Assembly: GCA_027575765.1 (NCBI GenBank)
Contig: JANBPT010000083.1
Coordinates: 1 to 64,000, forward strand
Direction of reading: 5' to 3'
Length of the DNA stretch: 64,000 bases
DNA from: Tieghemiomyces parasiticus
Lineage: Eukaryota; Kickxellomycota; Dimargaritomycetes; Dimargaritales; Dimargaritaceae
Positions 1 through 11,904 of the stretch are shown piece after piece. The position numbers and the translations under genes were made by a program. Below the pieces are notes generated by a model, which worked only from the letters and a program-made list of their open reading frames with translations, had not been told where the DNA came from and searched no databases. The first letter of the stretch is position 1. Each line of letters begins with the position of its first letter.

Positions 1-1505
1 AAGCGAGGGGTGGGAAATGTGAAACCCTGATAGGCGGGCTACGCGTGGCCTACTGACCCATGGTGGGGGTCCGAACATTCGGCGGCGAGTCCGTGGGCGC
101 CGGTTCAACCAGTAGGAGAGTGTGATGAGCCCCGCCCTCGGCACCGGGCCCAGCGCGAGGTGAAGAAGGCGAAAGCGAGAGAGAGGGAGGAAGAAGTGGA
201 TGACTAGAGAGCACACATCACAGCTGGAAACCACGCTAACCAAGTGGCGCCCTTGACTTGGCTGGATTACACTCGAGTAATCTCACAGCCATTGGTCCCA
301 AATAGTGGGCCGCGTGGAGGGAATAGCCGTGGTCGATCTCTCGGATATAGCGGCTCCGTGGTCGGGGGTCTCTACAATCCCACCTAGTGCTCCAGGCAAG
401 GTACGGTGGGTACTACCCTAGATCCTAGTGTCGTTTCGACCGGATCTAAAACCTGCTGCCTGGTGAACTCACGAACCCACCCCGGGATCAGGATCCTCCC
501 CTTCTACTGATAGCAAACGGGTTACTGCAGGTGGCTACCGAGTTTCTGGAGCCCCAGTCCACCCGGTACTGTATTAAAATAGCTGGTACGTGAGAGAGTG
601 GGCTTTGGCACAGCCTCCCGTAAAGTAGTGCACAGGTCAACTCGTACTTACACACAAGTCTCGCCACGGTGTCACTTGATAAGTTGACCAGCGCACACGT
701 GTCAAGGGTTCCGGTTCGACGATGTTAGCGACATGGTCCTGGTCAGGCAAGGGCGAAGGGCCTGTGATTATACTGCGGCTTGGAATATACTACTACTACT
801 ACGCTCCGGAGGGTTACGCGGCTCGCCGGAGCCAATGAGAGCTCGAAGGGGGGAGGGGTAGCTGGCGTGTGCGAGCGCGACACGGCTTAAACCAATTCGC
901 TACGCCTGAGCTGCCTCATCGACCCCTTCTCTCTCATTGGACTCACCGCCTACCAGTCTACTGGCGAGCCTTACCCAAAGAACATCCGTGCTTTCACTAA
1001 AGTTTCTACATCTTCGTATACGCGTACCGCTGCGCCGGGTACAATACTGCATACCCAGAGATGGGTATGTTCATGGTAGCAGGCAGAGTCTCCGGTTAGC
1101 CGGCGAAGTACATGGGTGCTGTGCGGGGCTCTAGTTTGGGCGCTCTTCGGCAGTCATTCGGTAGGAACGTTATAAATGAGACTAGCCTACGGATATATCT
1201 CTGCTGTCATGTTCAGATGATGCGAACCATTGCCAGGCTGTATACTCATGAGTGGTGGTGGAGCATCAAATTTTCAAGGCGGCGGCACCCTGTGTTCCAC
1301 CATCTGCGGCGGAGTTTCTGACCTCGCTATGAAGAGCAAACATGGTCAAGTCGAGCCACTTACTCTGGCGGCTAGTGGCAGTTTCGCTCAGGCACTCTCC
1401 CTACTACACGTCCATTTCCTTCCTTACACCTTCCGTTCTCCACGTCAACATCGCCGCTTGGCCATTACCAAACCGCCCGAGTGACAATTACCGTTAACCA
1501 CCAAA
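1..1505. other. Intergenic, no gene recognised
   Basis: No open frame here resembles a known protein, and the short frames lack the codon character of the real genes further on. The last ~100 bases before 1506 are pyrimidine-rich, like the 5' leaders of other genes in this window, so this is probably the promoter and leader of the CtIP-like gene. A short (TAC)n run lies near 790. Confidence 0.6.
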
Positions 1506-2518
1506 ATGCAAACACCCAGTTCTGACCGCAGTGATGCCACAGAATGGCCCGGTAACTCATCACCGCCACCTGGTTCATACCATAGTGATGCTACCGAATG
1601 GCCTAACAGTTCACCCCCGCCCGCCTCACGCTCGTCGTTTCCCAGTTCGCCATTGCCCGAATCCCCAAATTGCACCGTTACGACCAATGCTCGGCCAGCT
1701 GCGGTAGCATCGGCTAACGGTGGTCGTCCGGAAAGCTGGCAGCGGTGTCCTGCTCCTCTATCCGTTGAGAGGACGTCTGATCAAGCCGATATGACAGACC
1801 ATTCTTTGGTCAGCTCTCGAATCACGGCAACGAAGGCTGGAGCGGACGAACATGTTGCCCTAACTAGGGACATCAGGCTCGTTACTAAGGAGACATGTAT
1901 TGCCGAAATTCGAGGGACATCTGATATGAACTATCAAACCAACTCCAAACCCGAAACCAGGCCCAACGTTGTACCTAGTGGCCCCGAGTATAATGAGGTG
2001 GTGCGCGACAAGGCCAAGCGCCGGAAAATGATCGCTGTGGAGTGCGAAAACTGCCAGAAGGTAAAGTCGCGCCGGGATGGTTATAATCTAGCTCGACGGA
2101 TCTATACTATTCATTAAAACGCAAGGATGTCGTCGGTACTATCCCTATCGTAGCCAGCTTACTTACCACCCTAGCCACCCTTCCCCACTATCCCTATCAT
2201 CCACCGAAATAGTTCTATGCCGAGTGTGGCCCGTTACATGTCCCGTCTGGCAGCGCAGGACCCAGATTCAGCCGCCGCACCACTACTGACACTTCACCAA
2301 CTCAACCACAGCCACCATCCTGCAGTCATCACCATCACGGTGATGACGGTACTAGTCCTGGGTCAATGGCGCCCACCAACGCTCCTCAGGCTACTGCCAC
2401 CGCCACTGACGGTCAACCATTGGCACGCCATCTCGCCCAGGTGTCAAGACACCGTTACAATGTGGCACCAACCGCTTTCCCTGACGGGTACTGGGACGTC
2501 AATCTCGCTGATTTTTAG
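1506..2518 (+). CDS. CtIP/Sae2/Ctp1-type DNA double-strand-break end-resection factor
   Basis: This family is the cofactor of the Mre11-Rad50 nuclease that starts resection of DNA ends in mitosis and meiosis. I assemble two exons: 1506-2060 and 2213-2518, joined in phase 0 across a 152-bp intron (GTAAAG...AAATAG), giving 286 residues. The join creates the family's C-terminal signature: YNEVVRDKAKRRKM, then CENCQKFYAECG (C180, C183, C190), a variable loop, then SRHRYNV...GYWDV near the end (R264, H265, R266, W279). In-frame stop TGA at 1482 with no acceptor after it supports the start at 1506. The N-terminal half is low complexity, with an imperfect repeat of SDATEWP-NSSPPP. I see no N-terminal coiled coil, normally the oligomerisation region, so an upstream exon may be missing. 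The usual Thr-Pro before the terminal aromatic is Thr-Ala here. Confidence 0.85.
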
Positions 2519-4643
2519 CTTCCTCACTGGTATTACAGGTTACTATGTCAGCCCTCCAAAGAGAAAGGGAGGCTATTAAAAAACTGCAACCCAGCATTTC
2601 CAGTGCTTAATCCTATATTTGACCATGGTTGGAATGAACTTCGACGAGTAAACTGGCGCACCACATTTCTCGCAGCCCAAGTTCGGGGTTTACTTGCCCA
2701 GAATGGTCAATGCCTAAACCCTAGCCTCAAACCTACTTATCTATCCTCCAAGCGCAATATGTGTCCTTTTACCATAATTTTGTTTCCAAGACCGACAAAC
2801 CCCTCCCCAAGGCACCCATTCTAAATCAACCGTCACACAAACAATAATACCGCACGTATTTCCCTATATACGGATCCAGGGGGCTTGCCCAGGTCCGCCG
2901 GCCATATAAAACCAACTTGGATTTACCGACGACCAGCGCCAGCATCAGGGACGTTTCGAAAATCGTTTACCTTGATGGCTACTTTGAGACCACCAAGTGC
3001 TCGTGAGGCACTGTCGTCAGGGGAGAAATGACCTTGATTTACCTTAGTGGGCCAATCGATGGATCCAGTCGTTAAGGACAGTACCCTGAAATTCAGTCAA
3101 TCCCATTTGAAGCACACGCGATACCACACCATTGAGACCATCTAGGTTTGACCCAGCTACTACAGCGCCCAACTGTCTTTGAGGAATTATCAGCCCAAGT
3201 TTGCCTAGTAGTAGCGAATGGCAGTCACCGCTTTTAAATTATTTTTTTGGTTGGAATTCAGACATGGACTGGGGTGTACTTACCCTACACCAATCCAGAG
3301 TGTTCCACATATCTGCTCCTTTCCACAGCAGTTTCTATTACCTGAACTCCTCTCAGGGCCTAGATTAGTTCTCATTACGATCCAACACATCTTTATGGCC
3401 TGTTTATTTCTATTCAATTCCTTATAGAAATCTAGATGAATAGGGTATCCAATATTATACCTTAGTTTAAACACTGCGACCAATTATATAAATGAATGTT
3501 CTATTAATAAGATATCGTAATAAGCTACTGAAATAAGAGATTGGGCCCAACGCCAGTTTAGGCGGTACAGACCCAGGCCCTGGGGAAAGAAAGCGATGAC
3601 TGCAGGAGTGGTGGCAAAGAAGGACGGTTTAGGGAAGCACATCGGAAACGTGCTGGATAAAAACCCTAAGCTCTTGGTGGCTAAACCTGTATAAAATATA
3701 CTGTGATTTAGGTCGCCAACCCGGATTATTCGATCAACTCGATCTAGCCATTTCCTACAGCAAGTGCTATATGAGCTGTTTTCGTCATGTGTCATTCGAA
3801 AGAAAGTGGTATAACCTTGAGAGTATCGGTTCACTTCTAGAACCCCGGGACTGTCAACGGAAACCGTTAGAGGCCTCCTAAAGGTAGACTCTAATCTCAG
3901 AGTAATGATTCCGGAAACCAATCGTAAAGTGCGTACCTGTTGGTAGTAATGGTTGTCAGTATGCATCGATATCTATTTTAGAAGGGGAGGGCGGTAGTTG
4001 ACGCGGCTATGCAGGCACCAACTCCCTGCACTAGAACGTACACATGATGATGGGGGGGGGGGAGACTGCGGCGGCTGACGTAATAGTAGTGTACTAGGTA
4101 TAGCGGTATAGTGTGAATAATTGCGAAAGGAAGGCCTAAACACCTCAATTGGCAAAGACGAGTAGGGCGAATATCAGAACCTCGAGATGTGGATATGGCT
4201 GGGAAGCCAAATTGTAAGACAGGCAGTGAGAAGTAAATCGAAGCAATAACTGATAATACCGCACTACGGGGTTGATACGCCTAGGTTTCGTCTATGAAGC
4301 TGAGCCTTGATATCTCAGTATCAATTTTTTAGCACCGTTTTGCCACATTCTGGATCTAGCCTGTAGTGATCATATAACAGAATTGGCCTGCACTATTTAG
4401 CCAGGCTATAATGCAACTGCAGCTTCTCTACTGCGCAGCGTGTGCTTCCCCTCTTTTAAAACCTCTAGTTTTTCACTCGATATCTGCTCTAATAAAACCG
4501 TGATGATAGACGTCTTGAAGCACACGTTTTGCACTAATGAACCCCGCATGGTGACAACACTTAAACCCTAAATTCCATTCCAACCAATGCATCTGTTGGC
4601 TGAAAATTCACAAAGTATCGGTCATACTAAAAATAGCGAGGGA
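2519..4643. other. Intergenic, no gene recognised
   Basis: AT-richer sequence between the CtIP-like gene and the 3' end of the heme lyase gene. A minus-strand open frame of 160 codons (3484-3966) shows no family signature and I do not call it. A homopolymer G run lies near 4051-4061. Confidence 0.55.
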
Positions 4644-5877
4644 TTAGGAAAGCATGTGCCGCACTCGGTCAAGGAAAGTCTGTGGTGTCAGTTTAGGCCG
4701 CACGTCCAGAAAGAAGGCGGGTACGTCTACGGGTGGAGCTTGGGCGTCGCCAGTCCGATGGGCTGAGTCTGGTAACCGCTTATTCGTGTTCCCGGAGTAG
4801 AAATCGATCACGTAGGTGACCTCCTGTCCGCAGCGGTCCACTACCCAGTCGTGGCGGTCAAAGGGAAGCTTGTAGCTATCGAGTCGGGTGGTGCAGAGGA
4901 GAGTTTGCGTTACCAATGTAGGGTAGGTCGAGCGGTTAGGCAAAGTCAAGCCAGAAAATGTCAGTTTAGGGTTGCGCAGCGTAGTTGACTTGAGACACCA
5001 GTCAATGTACCGGGAAGTAAATCTCACTTACCCGATGAGGTTACGGAAGCGGGCCTTGGGGGTCACGTCGTTAGGCCGGCCTTCAAACCGGACCAATGTC
5101 GGGGTTGGACAAATGCTGCGGACGTGACAAGGTGGTGCGTGTTCAGAAAATCAGTAATCAGCCGGTGCGGCAAGAGGATGTCAACACCATCAAGGCGGAA
5201 ACTTAAGGTGTATCCGTGCTGGCTCAGCACATTGATTGAGGGTGTCAGTCAGTCATAATGGCAATCAACTTACCTGGCGTAATCCTTTTCCCATTCGAGC
5301 ACCTTCTTCCAAGCCACTTCATTAACGACGTTATGGATCGATACGACGGTTTTCATATCGTGTTCACTGGGCTTCCAGTTCTTACGTTTCATTGCGTTGT
5401 AAAACTGTTGCTCGGAGGGATACACCCATACCGACTCGCCTTCATCACCGGCATCGTAGGGTGAGTGAGCAGCAGCCGCGCGCGGGCACTCGGACCCGCC
5501 ACTCTTACCCGTGGCGCCGGTAGGCATAAGGTCCCCTGTAGGAGCCGCTGGGCTAGGACGCGTAGTTCCCCGGGGTATCGTGGACCGCTCGCGCTCGACG
5601 GATAGCTTTTTCTGTTGGTCCGGGTGTGGGTCCTGGCTCATGTTTGGCATGCGGTTCCGGGGATCGATGGGAACTACATGGAGAGGGGGGAGGTGTGAAG
5701 CAGACAGTATGCCAGAGACACAGGCCGAATCTTACTTGTCAGCAGCGTGCAGCGATGAACTCAGGCCGTACCAGACCATTCGCCCATGTCTATTTAAGAA
5801 GTGACTGACTTACCTTCCTTTAAGCTCGCGGCCGAGCTGTGGTTCACTGGACAGCCGCTCGGTTCGTCAGATGCCAT
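4644..5877 (-). CDS. Holocytochrome c synthase (cytochrome c heme lyase)
   Basis: This enzyme of the mitochondrial intermembrane space attaches heme covalently to the CXXCH motif of apocytochrome c. I read four exons: 5877-5814, 5673-5274, 5115-5032 and 4875-4644. All introns are GT-AG and the phases agree (1, 2, 2), giving 780 nt and 259 residues. Residues 9-11 are the CPV heme-regulatory motif typical of the family's N terminus. The core follows: [18 protein letters not shown], then SIHNVVNE with H135, matching the known axial heme ligand, then [20 protein letters not shown] built from exon 3, then [14 protein letters not shown] and YVIDFYSG. Length matches the family. The gene is divergent from ROK1 with 584 bp between start codons. 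The heme lyases for c and c1 are similar, so which cytochrome it serves is not certain. Confidence 0.93.
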
Positions 5878-6461
5878 GGTCGAAGTAGAATATAGCTGAA
5901 GTGGGCTATCTAGAGACTTTGGGTTGGGTTGGCCAGGGGTACGTATAAAACAGGTAAACGGAGCATGGGTCCGGAAACAACAATAGTAAGCAATCCGTTG
6001 AGGTTAGACAGGTTTGGAGACCATGTGGCTCATTAGCGGACCAGGCAATCATAAATGAGGTAAACTTTGGGTACGGGATAGCTCTGGTTGGGCTTCGTCA
6101 TCGAAAATCACGTGGACTAGTCTCCCTTTGTAGTTAACTGAAGCGACAGGCCAGTCTATCGGCCCAAGTTGTCCACGCCCATATGCTGGGATGGAAAAAA
6201 GAAGAAAAAAAAGAAAAGAGAAATCAATCAACAGCGTCCACCGTTAGCCACTAATTGGGCCTCAGGAATTCATTAGCTCTACTATGACCCGAGACCACTA
6301 CTTGGTCACCCATGACCCATGACCTCCCTATGATAACCAGCCTTGCACCCGTACCACTCTCGCCGCTGCTCATCCCAACCACCCAACTGTTTGTAGGCTC
6401 TATCCCGACCTTTTTGACAACCCTTTCGTTGCTAGCCACTAGATAGAACGTTCATTCCGCC
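5878..6461. promoter_or_regulatory. Divergent intergenic region, heme lyase / ROK1
   Basis: Both start codons face outwards from this 584-bp region, so it must hold both promoters. I see no clear TATA box. The ROK1 side has CT-rich leader sequence; an A/G-rich tract lies near 6190-6225. Confidence 0.5.
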
Positions 6462-8588
6462 ATGGACTTTTTCAAGGCCCTGGGCTCAGGGATCAAGTTC
6501 GACCGCAAGAAGTTCCAGCGCGACATTCAGCTCTTTGAGGTAAGATTACCCCACCATGCCTTCAACGAGATGGCGAGCCATCAGCCGCCGAGGCTCATCC
6601 AGCGGGCCTTGGGAACTAAAGGGGCGATACGCTATGAGCGATTTTTTCCACCAGAGTTGGGGGTCATGTTGGAGAAAACCAAGATATATCCTAAATAACA
6701 GTTGTATTATACCATCCTCGGACTATGCCACTTGCCTGACCAAGAAACCCACCGGCGGGCCTGCCAGTCTCAACGCCGGGGCTAACTGCGAGCCAGGGGC
6801 CGAGCTAGACTTCTTCGCTGAGGCCAAGCCAGTCGCTAAGGCTAATCCAGCGGAAGAAACCAACGACGGTGACGATGCCGCCAAGTCGGAGGAAGAGGAG
6901 GCCGATGCCCTCGAACCGTTCCACGGCCCCTCGGAGGTCCAAGCCTTTCGTGACCAGCACCGAATCGCCTACTACGGTGAGCTGTCCGTGGAGCCCGTGC
7001 GCAGCTTTGCGATGCTATTCGAGCGATTCACCTTCAAGGCCGCCGTCCGGCGTAATTTCGACCGACTCAAGTTTACGAAACCTACCCCGATCCAATTACA
7101 AGCCCTGCCGTTGGCGCTGGCCCAGCAGGACTTTGTAGCGTGCGCACCCACCGGGTCCGGTAAGACCCTGGCGTACGTCCTGCCAATGTTACATATTTTG
7201 TCGGAGCCCCAACGGGTCGGCTACCGCGCGTGTATTGTAACGCCCACGCGGGAACTGGCGACGCAAGTGTACGAACTTCTAAAGGTACTATCCCAGGGCA
7301 CCAAGTTTCGGATAAACCACCTCGTCAAGGCCCGACCAACCCAGGAGGGCAAGGAGACAGACCAGGTCAAGAAGTACGACATCCTCATATCTACCCCACT
7401 GCGGCTCATGTACGAGATTGAGCATGACCTAATCGATCTGAGCCAGGTCCAGTACTTGGTGCTCGACGAGGCGGACCAGCTGCTCGAGTTAGGATACCTT
7501 CAACAAGTAGACACCATCCTCGCGGCCTGCACGCACAGCGGACTTCGCAAGCAGCTCTTCAGCGCCACCATTCCGCCGGAAATTGAGGACCTGGCACAGT
7601 CCATCATGCGCGACCCGGTCCGCCTCTTCATTGGGTTCCGCAACGCGGCCACCGAGGATGTGGAGCAGCGGCTGGTATTCGTTGGTCAGGAGGCTGGTAA
7701 GATGGTGGAAATTCGTAATATGGTGCAGCGCGGGTTCGCCCCACCCGTCCTAATCTTTGTACAGTCCATCGACCGCGCCAAGGAACTGTTCCACGAGCTG
7801 GTGTATGACGGTCTCAATGTGGACGTGATCCACTCCCAACGGACCAAGGCCCAGCGAGACAACGTGATTGCCAACTTTCGTGCCGGCCGTATCTGGGTAC
7901 TTATCGCCACCGAGCTTATGTCGCGCGGTATCGATTTCAAAGGGGTCAATTTGGTCATCAACTACGATTTCCCGCAGACCGTGCAGAGCTACATCCACCG
8001 CGTGGGCCGTACGGGCCGTGCCGGGCGGAAGGGTATCGCCGTCACCTATTTTACCCGCGAAGATGCGCCCTATCTACGCAGCGTCGTAAACGTCATCCGC
8101 GACTCCGGCGGCGAGGTGCCTGAGTGGATGCTTGAACTCAAACCGGCCACCGAGGAGAAGTCCAAGCTGCTTAAGATCCGACCGCCCCCTCGCCAGCCCA
8201 TCATTACGAAACCCAGCGCGGTCAAGTGGAAGATGGCCCAGTTGAAGTAAGTTGACCGATTGACATTATAGGGTGTGCGATGTGTGGTCGTAGCGGAGAG
8301 GGTATCGAGTGATAATGTCGTAAACCCCTGCAGGAACCCCAATGTTGACCTGCGTCGTAACCCACCGTGACTTCGGGTGATTTTTTTAGTTGTTCAGGTA
8401 CTAACCCCCCTCCCTATCATTTCTCGCTTCATTACGTATTATTGATCTATACCAGGCGGTCATCAAAGAAGTCCGGCAAGGGAAAACCGTCAAGCGGAGG
8501 ACCAGGCGGTGCGGCAGGAAAGCGGAAGGCCGATGATCCCGAAAAGGTCAAGAAAAGGCCGCGGAAGTCCCCGTCGGGCGATGAGTAG
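6462..8588 (+). CDS. ROK1: DEAD-box RNA helicase Rok1/DDX52
   Basis: This ATP-dependent RNA helicase acts in the nucleolus in early 18S rRNA processing and small-subunit assembly. Exon 1 (6462-6539) encodes the start MDFFKALGSGIKFDRKKF, which matches the DDX52 N terminus. The main exon runs to 8246 and its start is uncertain; acceptor CAAG at 6744 keeps the frame. Two short exons follow (8334-8366 and 8456-8588), giving about 581 residues. Visible motifs in order are the Q-motif region PTPIQLQALPL, APTGSGKT (I), PTRELATQ (Ia), VLDEADQLL (II), FSATIPPE (III), LIFVQSIDRAKELFHEL, which is typical of Rok1, RGIDFKG (V) and HRVGRTGRAGRKG (VI). The C-terminal tail is Lys/Arg-rich, as expected for a nucleolar protein. 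Confidence 0.93.
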
Positions 8589-9414
8589 GAATTTGAGCCA
8601 GCAATTCCTCTTGTGTGGGAGGTCTAGATTGTCAGCGTTCCTCATAATAAATCGTTACAGTATGCCTTCTTTCGCCGCGGCTGCACTTCGGTTTCCTTTT
8701 TTTATTTATTTAAGTTTGGTCCCTGGCTGCGACGGTCAACCCGTTGGCAGTCCAGATGACAATCCGGAATACACTTTTATCAGTCAAAGAGGCCGGTGTA
8801 ACCAGTGGCGGTGAAAGGGCACTGCTCGACGCTGACCTTAGCTATGCTATAGTGAATATGTGCTATTCTTTTATGACGCAGACACCCGTGACTTAGGCCG
8901 ATGCACAACGTGTACAAGGCGGTGGATGTATTTGCCTGATCTGGTCTGACCATGTACGACTCACCGAGGGACCATTGACTCTCATGCAGCTCTTAGTAAC
9001 TGCGGTCCTCTAAGGTAGTACACGTTGGGGAGGGGCGACTTAATAGATAGCTGTCAATACGCTGCCTGGCATTCTCTTGCCGGATGCACCGTCGAACGAG
9101 CCACTGCCGACCAGCCATCCAAATCTATGTTTCCTTATCAACTGTTATGCAACCGGCTGATCCGCATTGATAGCAAGTTTAATGACCTCTGGTGTTGTTC
9201 AGTCTGGGTTTATTAGACAGCACCCAACTCCTCTCCCATTACTAAAACCTGGCTTTCCCATCGTTTGCGCGCTCTCTCTCTCTCTCTCTCTGAGCTTCTG
9301 CTGTCTAGCTTCCCTTGTGCTCAAGGACGTACCCGCTGTACTAGGCGTGATTTCCGCCCACCCTTTATCTTTCTAGCTTAAGACCAGCACCGTCCCTCTC
9401 TCGCTACGTTCAGT
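8589..9414. other. Intergenic; ROK1 3' end and upstream region of next gene
   Basis: The first ~60 bases after the ROK1 stop carry AATAAA-like sequence (near 8647), a plausible polyadenylation signal. A (CT)10 microsatellite occupies 9272-9291. I see no gene. Confidence 0.6.
9272..9291. repeat. (CT)10 microsatellite
   Basis: Ten uninterrupted CT dinucleotides about 125 bp upstream of the secreted F-box gene's start codon, probably within its pyrimidine-rich promoter or leader. Confidence 0.9.
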
Positions 9415-10831
9415 ATGAGGCTAGTAGCTATTCTGGTCTATCTCTCTGGCGTTTCCGCCGTCCTAGCAACACCTACTTTGCGGCGACTCCGCTCCGAGGA
9501 AGTGTTGGACGACGATAAGCGCGTCGAACACTACCAGCGTGCGAAACGGGAGCGCTCTACTTTGTATGACAGCCCAACCCCCAAGACCGACAGCGAGGCT
9601 AAAGCTGCCGTAGAACCTGTGGCGGATAATCAACAGATCCTCACCCCCGCTTGTCTCTGGCACCGCCTTCCCCTGGAGCTAATTGGCCTTACGATGCAGT
9701 ACGCCGATATTAGGAGTGCCTATGAATTCGGTAGAACTTGCCGGCAGAGCTATAAAGAATTTCAACACCTGCGTACCTTACCTATTGCCGTAAGTTGGTC
9801 CCGATGCCCACCTTGAACTAACTCAACCGCGGATAGCCCATGAGATGCTCGAGCAACTAGGCAATACTAACCTCTATCGCCCCTTGTATCCCGCTGCACA
9901 AAATACTATTGACATCCCTGTGGCCTTTCCCATAAAGACTAAAGAGATGGGATTGTATAAAATCCACCGTGTGTTGCACCCCATGGAATCCCCTACAGCT
10001 AATTGGGATGTGGCCGCTGTCGAGTCTCTGTACAGGACCGTAGCCCCGGCCATGCGGGCCGCCATAGGTCTACGCTTAGAGCGGGCCCTGGACTTTGTCG
10101 AGGACCTAAGTATCGACGATCCCGAGACGGCTTCCCTCAACCAGGACATTCGAGAGTCCGCGCCGGTCCTGCGTGCAATCTCCAGCCACTACCAGGTTGT
10201 TGACGTCACGATCCTCACCCCTGCGGAACGTACTCAACAGTTCGCCTACTACCAGGCCATTGTCTTTGACGAACCTTCTCTTCTACGCACAGCACTGGTT
10301 GTTTTCCAGAATCTGCTCTCTACGGAACATCTGGCCGCCGTTATCAAGAATGACCCCGCCTATCCAGTCGAGCGGTGGCGACGGGAACCTGATCTCCAGT
10401 TCATGTACACCGATTTCTTTAAGGAGTTTGTCGAAGATTGGTTTATTCCCTGGTCAGTTTTTACCCTGGGTATGGCCCAAAAATTTGACGAGCTGGCCCG
10501 GTTTCTGTCGCTGGTGGAAACCTTATTTCCCCGAGTTAAGGAGGTGACGCGCTCTCTGGCCTGCCTCATGGCTTTCGAATTCAGCACTGATGTAAATGAC
10601 GTGACCCGGATCCCATTGACCCGCATTGTTAATGTGGAGGAATTGGAGAGCTTTTCTCATGAATTTCATTACCAGCGGGCTGCTGCTCGCCTACGCGACA
10701 TTCTGCTGGCCATCAATCCAATGTTTGAGACCACTGGACACTGGACCTCCCTCTATGACGAACGGTTTTTCGAGCTCACTCTAGAGGGTAGCCTCATAGT
10801 GCGATTTTATCAGGAAAAAACGGTTGAATAA
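9415..10831 (+). CDS. Signal-peptide protein with F-box-like motif
   Basis: Two exons, 9415-9789 and 9845-10831, join in phase 0 across a 55-bp intron (GTAAGT...CATGAG, with CTAAC as likely branch site), giving 453 residues. Residues 1-19 look like a cleavable signal peptide (MRLVAILVYLSGVSAVLA). A charged stretch follows. Residues 82-118 read as an F-box: WHRLPLELIGLTMQYADI then SAYEFGRTCRQSYKEF. The other ~330 residues are an alpha-helical-looking region I do not recognise. F-boxes normally recruit Skp1 in the cytosol or nucleus, so a secretory signal in front of one is odd. Either the F-box has another use, the protein is delivered into a host cell, or the leader is not a real signal. The gene model is solid; the function is unknown. 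Confidence 0.75.
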
Positions 10832-11560
10832 CCAATTGCCCGTTGTCTGTCGTAATTAGGCCTCCTAATGACTTCAATGGGAAATAAGGAGGAAATCCAA
10901 TACTATTACATACCATCATGGGATGCCTCATATTAATAAATCAACTAATCACTACTACATAAAGGCAACCTAGTGATATGGAAATACTCAGGAGTACAGG
11001 TTATGCCTAGTTAAATTACGACGTATGCTACTTAGCTATTACATAACGACTTGGTATTGTGACGGGGTGTGTGTCCCGAGGGGAGAGGGCAACTAGTAAA
11101 GACCGAGGGAGGGTCGCAGGCGAGCAGGCCAGTTAGAAAGTTAATACAGACATTTATTACACACTTGATTAAATAAGCGGTTATGGCTGGTTTGCTGCCT
11201 TTAAATATGAGTGGTTGAGGTGATGACGCGAAACCGCTTGGTGTATCTTAGGCGCTGCAATTAACGACCTCGATTATAGAAAGTGAGGTCGCCAAATCAG
11301 GTCAAGTTTCCTTCTCAAATCTGAAGGCCGCCTCCTTCTTTGTTTTTAATGGAAGGCGCCTGATTGATTGTGGAGGCGTCCATTTTCCATCAGGAAGGTC
11401 GGACCTAAAGAGAGGCTGTCTTCTTGGAAGGGAAGACCTCTTGGGGGGCCGCCTTGGTTACAGTATATAAAATACAAAAGCCCAAAGGAGAGGTTAGTTG
11501 CATGTTTAAACAGCCTTTTGTATTATCTTAATGTTAAATAAATAAGATAGTCGTCAAAGC
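10832..11560. other. AT-rich intergenic stretch
   Basis: No gene. It contains a small hairpin near 11410-11446 (GTCTTC and GAAGAC arms flanked by AGAG and CTCT). The region leads into a cluster of LTR remnants and may itself be old transposon debris. Confidence 0.5.
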
Positions 11561-11564
11561 CAAT

Positions 11565-11898
11565 TGTTGGGCGCGGGACCTAAAACCTTTTATCACTCCC
11601 TCTATCAAATTTTGATGAATCGATTTTACGCTTGTTTATCAGGTTCGGACAACTCTTTGACTCCGATCCTATATCAGACTTGTCACTTCGTCAAAGGAAC
11701 CGTTACTATCTGATTATCATTCTTGTTCGCTGATTAAGCTTCTTTTTCTTCCGAATATAAAAGGCGTGAACCGCGCCCTACAATAAACAATATCATATAT
11801 TCTCTCTTTTAGTATTTCGACCGAATTCGACTGTTATTGTTAAATCATCCTCATTCATTACCCGTACGAAAGACGCTGAAGTGCCATTGTTCACAACA
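11565..11898 (+). mobile_element. Solo LTR of a retrotransposon, family A copy 1
   Basis: The element is 334 bp, starts TGTTG and ends CAACA, and is flanked by the perfect 4-bp duplication CAAT (11561-11564 and 11899-11902). Inside is a promoter-like TATAAAAGGCGTGAACC followed by CCTACAATAAA, the expected order of TATA box and poly(A) signal in an LTR. It matches the copy at 49024-49347 along most of its length. No coding sequence is attached, so it is a solo LTR left by recombination. Confidence 0.88.
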
Positions 11899-11904
11899 CA
11901 ATCA

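Noticed and set aside
3484..3966. Minus-strand frame of 160 codons
   Set aside because: No family signature, AT-rich codons unlike the real genes, no supporting splice sites or leader.
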